A DNA stretch of 64,000 nt from Cognatishimia coralii (GTDB taxonomy: Bacteria > Pseudomonadota > Alphaproteobacteria > Rhodobacterales > Rhodobacteraceae): positions 1 to 64,000 of the forward strand of contig NZ_JBBGAZ010000006.1 of assembly GCF_037478305.1 (NCBI RefSeq), written 5' to 3'. The position numbers and the translations under genes are program-made. The stretch's first letter is position 1. Each line of letters starts with the position of its first letter. The notes beneath the pieces were generated by a model. That model was given only the letters and a program-made list of their open reading frames with translations. It had not been told where the DNA came from and did not search any database. Below, in pieces: positions 59,962 through 64,000 of the stretch.

Positions 59962-62373
59962 ATGAAATTCACGCTTTCCTGGTTGAAAGACCACCTGGAC
60001 ACAGATGCTTCTCTTGACGAGATTCTGGACGCCCTGACCGACCTTGGTCTTGAGGTAGAAGGGGTTGCGAACCCTGCCGAGCGCCTGTCTGAATTTACCA
60101 TCGCAAAGGTCAATGCGGCCGAGAAACATCCCGATGCGGACAAGCTGAAGGTTTGTCAGGTTGAGACCGATGAAGGCGTCAAGCAGATCGTCTGCGGCGC
60201 GCCTAACGCGCGCGAAGGCATCACCGTCGTTCTGTGTAAGCCGGGCGCCTATATTCCGGGTCTCGATATCACCATCAAGGTTGGCAATATCCGCGGCGTA
60301 GAGAGCCACGGCATGATGGCATCCGAGCGTGAGCTTGAGCTGTCTGACGAGCACAATGGCATCATCGAACTGCCTTCTGGTGAGGTGGGTCAGAAGTTCG
60401 TCGATTGGCTGGCCGAGAATGACCCAGCCAAGGTTGATCCCGTGATCGAAATCGCGATTACACCGAACCGCCCTGATGCTTTGGGCGTACGCGGTGTGGC
60501 GCTGGATCTCGCGGCGCGGGGCCTCGGCAAAATGAAGCCTGCGAAAACGGCTGATGTGACTGGCACATTCGACAGCCCGATCTCTGTCACCATCGACGAA
60601 GACACCCGCGAAAACGGATGTTTCGTGTTCGGCGGGCGCCTGATCAAAGGCGTGAAGAACGGTCCAAGCCCTGAGTGGTTGCAGGATCGCCTTAAGGCCA
60701 TCGGCCTGCGTCCGATTTCCACTTTGGTCGACATCACCAACTTCTTCACCTACGACCGCAACCGCCCACTGCACGTCTTTGACGCCGATAAGGTCAAAGG
60801 CAATCTGCGCATTCACCGCGCCAAAGCGGGCGAGACCCTCGTGGGTTTGGACGAGAAAGAATACACCTTCGGCGACGGTCAGGTTGTGATCTCTGATGAT
60901 GATGGCATCGAGAGCATCGCGGGGATCATGGGCGGTCTAGAAACCGGCTGTACTGAGGACACCGTGAATGTGTTCCTTGAGGCCGCCTATTGGGATCACA
61001 TTCAGATCGCGACCACGGGTCGGGCTCTGAAAATCAACTCTGATGCGCGTTATCGCAACGAACGCGGCATCGACCCGGGCTTCAATATGGAAGCGCTTGA
61101 TTTGGCAACCCAGATGATCATGGATCTCTGTGGCGGTGAGCCGTCTAACGTTGTCGTTGCCGGCGAAGTGCCGGACGTAAGCCGCGCCTATAAGCTCGAC
61201 ACCGACCGTGTGCAATCCTTGGTGGGCATGACCATTCCGGCCGAAGAACAGCGTGCTACACTCGAAGCGCTTGGCTTTACGCTGGATGGCGATATGGCCA
61301 ATGTGCCGAGCTGGCGTCCCGATGTTCTGGGTGAGGCCGATCTGGTCGAAGAAGTTGCGCGGGTTGCGTCCCTGACGAAGCTTAAAGGCAAGCCGCTGCC
61401 GCGTATCTCTGCGGGCATTCCAGAGCAGATCCTGACCCCGATCCAAAAACGCGAACAGATCGCGCGTCGCACGACAGCGGCGCTGGGCTACAATGAATGT
61501 GTGACCTATAGCTTCATTGACCAATCCGCGGCCGAGCTATTTGGCGGTGGGTCTGATGCGACGATGCTGGAAAACCCGATTTCCTCGGAAATGAGCCATA
61601 TGCGCCCGTCCTTGCTGCCGGGTCTTTTGCAAGCCGCAGCACGCAACCAAGCACGTGGCTTCATGGATCTGGCGCTCTTTGAATGCGGGCCAGTGTTCCA
61701 CGGCGGAGAGCCCGGCGAGCAGGAAAACCTCGTCACAGGTATTCTTGTGGGTCGCACCATGTCCAAAGACATCCACGGTGAGAGCCGTCCGGTTGATGTG
61801 TTTGACGCCAAAGCCGATATGGAAGCCGTGCTCGAGGCACTGGGCGCGCCGGCCAAGCTGACGTTCAATCGCTCGACCAATGGGTGGTGGCATCCAGGTC
61901 GCTCGACCAAAGTTGGTCTGGGTCCGAAAAAGATCCTCGGCGCTTTTGGCGAGTTGCATCCGAAAACCATCGAAGCGATGGACGTCAAAGGCCCGGTTGT
62001 TGCCTTCGCGATCCATATCGCCGAGATCCCAATGCCGCGCAAATCCGGCGCGACGCGTCCGGCGTTCAGCGTCAGCGATCTGCAGGCGGTCGAGCGTGAC
62101 TTTGCCTTTGTGGTCGACAGCTCTGTCGAAGCGATCAATCTGGTGAACGCCGCGGGTGGTGCCGACAAAGAGCTGATCGATTCCGTGCGGGTCTTTGACG
62201 AATTCACTGGCGAAAAGGCCGAAGCGCAGATGGGCGAAGGCAAGAAATCCATCGCTGTGACCGTACGCCTTCAGCCGTCTGAAGCGACCTTGAAAGAAAA
62301 AGACATCGAGGCAGTCTCTGCCAAGATCGTCGCCAAGGTCGAGAAAGCCACAGGCGGAACGCTGCGCGGCTAA
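59962..62373 (+). CDS. pheT: Phenylalanyl-tRNA synthetase beta subunit
   Basis: An 803-residue PheT of normal length. It contains the N-terminal tRNA-binding (EMAP-like) domain (VNAAEKHPDADKLKVCQVETDEG), the B3/B4 editing region, B5, and the C-terminal anticodon-binding fold. It works with PheS as an alpha2beta2 enzyme. Transcribed separately from pheS. Confidence 0.97.
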   Translation: MKFTLSWLKDHLDTDASLDEILDALTDLGLEVEGVANPAERLSEFTIAKVNAAEKHPDADKLKVCQVETDEGVKQIVCGAPNAREGITVVLCKPGAYIPGLDITIKVGNIRGVESHGMMASERELELSDEHNGIIELPSGEVGQKFVDWLAENDPAKVDPVIEIAITPNRPDALGVRGVALDLAARGLGKMKPAKTADVTGTFDSPISVTIDEDTRENGCFVFGGRLIKGVKNGPSPEWLQDRLKAIGLRPISTLVDITNFFTYDRNRPLHVFDADKVKGNLRIHRAKAGETLVGLDEKEYTFGDGQVVISDDDGIESIAGIMGGLETGCTEDTVNVFLEAAYWDHIQIATTGRALKINSDARYRNERGIDPGFNMEALDLATQMIMDLCGGEPSNVVVAGEVPDVSRAYKLDTDRVQSLVGMTIPAEEQRATLEALGFTLDGDMANVPSWRPDVLGEADLVEEVARVASLTKLKGKPLPRISAGIPEQILTPIQKREQIARRTTAALGYNECVTYSFIDQSAAELFGGGSDATMLENPISSEMSHMRPSLLPGLLQAAARNQARGFMDLALFECGPVFHGGEPGEQENLVTGILVGRTMSKDIHGESRPVDVFDAKADMEAVLEALGAPAKLTFNRSTNGWWHPGRSTKVGLGPKKILGAFGELHPKTIEAMDVKGPVVAFAIHIAEIPMPRKSGATRPAFSVSDLQAVERDFAFVVDSSVEAINLVNAAGGADKELIDSVRVFDEFTGEKAEAQMGEGKKSIAVTVRLQPSEATLKEKDIEAVSAKIVAKVEKATGGTLRG

Positions 62374-62870
62374 GGTTTTGGATCGAAGGCCGGCGCGAAT
62401 GTCAGCTGGCCTTCGGGATCCTGTCCTGACAAGGTTTTGAATTGCACGACCTCTGGCGGCACCTCGCCATAGGTCAGCCGCTTGTTGCAGCGAAATCCGA
62501 GTTTCGAGTAAAGCGCAGGATCGCCGATCAGCGCGCAGCCGGATGCACCTCTCTGTTCAAGGATGCTTAAACCGGCGTCCACCAATTTACGCCCGATGCC
62601 CTGGCGTTGCCGTTCAGGCGCAACTGAGATCGGGCCAAGACCGAACCAGCCGCAGTCTATGTCGTTGATCCGCACGGGTGAAAAGGCCACGTGACCGACA
62701 ATCGTTCCCTCGTCTTCTGCAACCAAAGACAGGGTCAAATCGCCGTCAGACCGCAGGGCGTTCAGAAAACGCCCTTCCGAGCCGTCGCTGTAGGGCATTT
62801 GTGAAAATGCGCGTTGCGTGAGGGTAAAGAGTATTTCGGCATCTTCTGATGCTTCGGGCCGAATGATCAT
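62370..62870 (-). CDS. GNAT-family N-acetyltransferase
   Basis: A 166-residue acetyltransferase: IIRPEASEDAEILFTLTQRAF, the acetyl-CoA loop ISVAPERQRQGIGRKLVDAGL, and the downstream ALIGDPALYSKLGF typical of the YhbS-like branch. It overlaps pheT tail to tail and the LysR gene by four bases. Substrate unknown. Confidence 0.87.
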   Translation of the reverse strand: MIIRPEASEDAEILFTLTQRAFSQMPYSDGSEGRFLNALRSDGDLTLSLVAEDEGTIVGHVAFSPVRINDIDCGWFGLGPISVAPERQRQGIGRKLVDAGLSILEQRGASGCALIGDPALYSKLGFRCNKRLTYGEVPPEVVQFKTLSGQDPEGQLTFAPAFDPKP

Positions 62871-63772
62871 GGGTTCCCCCGATACGTTCGTTTCAGATAG
62901 TCCGACAACATATCAAACACCAAACGGATTCGGCGGCTGGTGTGGAGCTCTTGGTGCGTAGCCAACCATACCGGATATTTCAGCAGCTCCTCTTGCGTCA
63001 CAAGGCGCCGCATGAAAGGCAATCTCTGTGCAACAAGATCATCCATGATGCTCAGGCCAAAGCCTTCGAGCGCGTATTGCCATGCGACGAGGCCATTTTC
63101 CGACCCGATGTGGAAATTGTCATCGGTGATATGGATGTCGAGATCTTTCAGATACTGCAGCATGACGGCAGTGTCGCCGTAGGAAATGAATCGGTGATCC
63201 TTTAGGTCTTCGCGCGTCGTCGGCGTGCCGTATCTCTGCAAATAACTGTCCGCGGCATAAAGCGAGGCATTGGCCTCGACCACCAGTTTCGCAATGAGGT
63301 CAGGTTGCTCGGGACGGACATGGCGAATGGCGATATCAGCCTCGCGGCGCAAGAGGTCGCGGATGTCATTGGCCGCAATCACATCGATTTTCAGGTTGGG
63401 CGCGGTGTCTTCTAACTCGCGCAGGAACTGGGGCAGGATATAGGCGGACATCATGTCAGAGGCCGTAATCCTGACCTCGCCCTCAATGGATTGGGACTGA
63501 CCCGACGCGGTGAGGGCGAAAAGGTTCGCGGCCTCTCCCATTTGTTTCGTGTGATCGAGTAGCTCGACTCCGGCTGAAGTGAGCTCCAGCGTTCTGCCGA
63601 CCCGCTCAAATAGTAGGATGCCGAGATCCTCCTCAAGGGCAGCGACCTGGCGGCTGAGCGTCGGTTGGGTCAGGCCAAGCTGTCGCGCGGCAGCGGACAG
63701 CGAGCCCGTTTCCGCAGTCGCCAGAAAGGCGCGGATGTGGTTCCAGTCGGGGGTTTTGGGCGCGTTACTCAT
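62867..63772 (-). CDS. LysR-family transcriptional regulator
   Basis: A 301-residue LysR protein. The HTH is HIRAFLATAETGSLSAAARQLGLTQPTLSRQVAALEEDLGILLFERVGR, followed by the substrate-binding domain. ATG 63772 starts MSNAPKTPDW; the open frame upstream is not needed. It is coupled to the GNAT gene and divergent from a methyltransferase gene, which it may control. Confidence 0.88.
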   Translation of the reverse strand: MSNAPKTPDWNHIRAFLATAETGSLSAAARQLGLTQPTLSRQVAALEEDLGILLFERVGRTLELTSAGVELLDHTKQMGEAANLFALTASGQSQSIEGEVRITASDMMSAYILPQFLRELEDTAPNLKIDVIAANDIRDLLRREADIAIRHVRPEQPDLIAKLVVEANASLYAADSYLQRYGTPTTREDLKDHRFISYGDTAVMLQYLKDLDIHITDDNFHIGSENGLVAWQYALEGFGLSIMDDLVAQRLPFMRRLVTQEELLKYPVWLATHQELHTSRRIRLVFDMLSDYLKRTYRGNP

Positions 63773-63870
63773 GCGTTTATGTATATATTTCTTGCGAAAT
63801 TGGGCAATTCTATTCGCAGTCGTTGCGTGTATTTTCCAGAGCAAGACGAGTTTTTAGAGAGTGACGAGAT

Positions 63871-64000
63871 ATGGCAATGGCAGATGCAGCCCAGTTCTGG
63901 AACAAGATCGCGCCGAAATACGCGCGTGATCCGATCAAGGATATGGAGTCCTATGAGATAACGCTGAATAAGACGCGCGGCTATCTGCGCTCCGATCATG
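63871..64000 (+). CDS. Class I SAM-dependent methyltransferase, 5' end (partial)
   Basis: The first 43 codons of a gene running off the window. AQFWNKIAPKYARDPIKDMESYEITL matches the head of small SAM-dependent methyltransferases common in Rhodobacteraceae. The start could be ATG 63871 or 63877. Divergent from the LysR gene. Confidence 0.65.
   Translation, partial: MAMADAAQFWNKIAPKYARDPIKDMESYEITLNKTRGYLRSDH

Overview
This window reads as a chromosome segment of a marine alphaproteobacterium of the Rhodobacteraceae (Roseobacter group). The pointers are an L-malyl-CoA lyase (mcl1), an FYDLN-acid (TIGR02300) protein, a DgcN-DgcA D-glutamate pair, pheS and pheT separated by unrelated genes, and several sugar ABC systems flanked by LacI and ROK regulators. 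The right 25 kb is ordinary core genome and looks richer in G+C than the left 38 kb, which is accessory in character.

Layout. (1) 1-660: the end of an older element. It carries a ~300 bp leader sequence that recurs at 22,680 and a short coding remnant. (2) 661-11,942: a sugar utilisation cluster: a LacI repressor, a divergent CUT1 ABC importer, two TIM-barrel sugar isomerases, two Gfo/Idh/MocA oxidoreductases and a GH43 glycosidase. Two perfect TGTAATCGATTACA operators lie in the divergent promoter region. (3) 12,349-38,629: a 26.2 kb island in the 3' part of a tRNA-Ala(GGC) gene. The intact tRNA is at 38,585-38,660. A 45 bp copy of its 3' part, inside a 155 bp direct repeat, marks the other end. 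(4) 38,661-64,000: housekeeping and metabolic genes, including accA, mcl1, dgcN-dgcA-dat, pyk, rpmI-rplT, an ECF42 sigma factor with its DGPF partner, pheS and pheT.

Inside the island: a fructose-type ABC operon frcR/frcBCAK; a metal cassette with a MerR regulator, CDF transporter and methyltransferase; a mercury transport cassette (merR, merT, merF and a GDCCVxC protein) without mercuric reductase; a satellite-like mobility module (AlpA-like HTH, primase-VapE helicase, tyrosine integrase); and a defence block. The defence block contains a type II-short CBASS operon (small repeat protein, patatin effector CapV, CD-NTase, E2-like protein), an XRE-ImmA/IrrE protein, a Septu-like ATPase plus HNH nuclease pair, a broken GIY-YIG gene and a large HEPN-domain protein beside the tRNA.

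Main observations. CapV has an in-frame TAA at codon 75 that separates its catalytic Ser and Asp, so this CBASS seems disarmed. The GIY-YIG gene is frameshifted at a run of four T. The leader repeat and the att-flank repeat together suggest that two related elements accreted in tandem at the same tRNA, the older carrying the sugar cluster and the younger carrying the defence genes. An ECF42-type promoter (TGTCGA-N17-CGTC) lies upstream of the DGPF/sigma pair.
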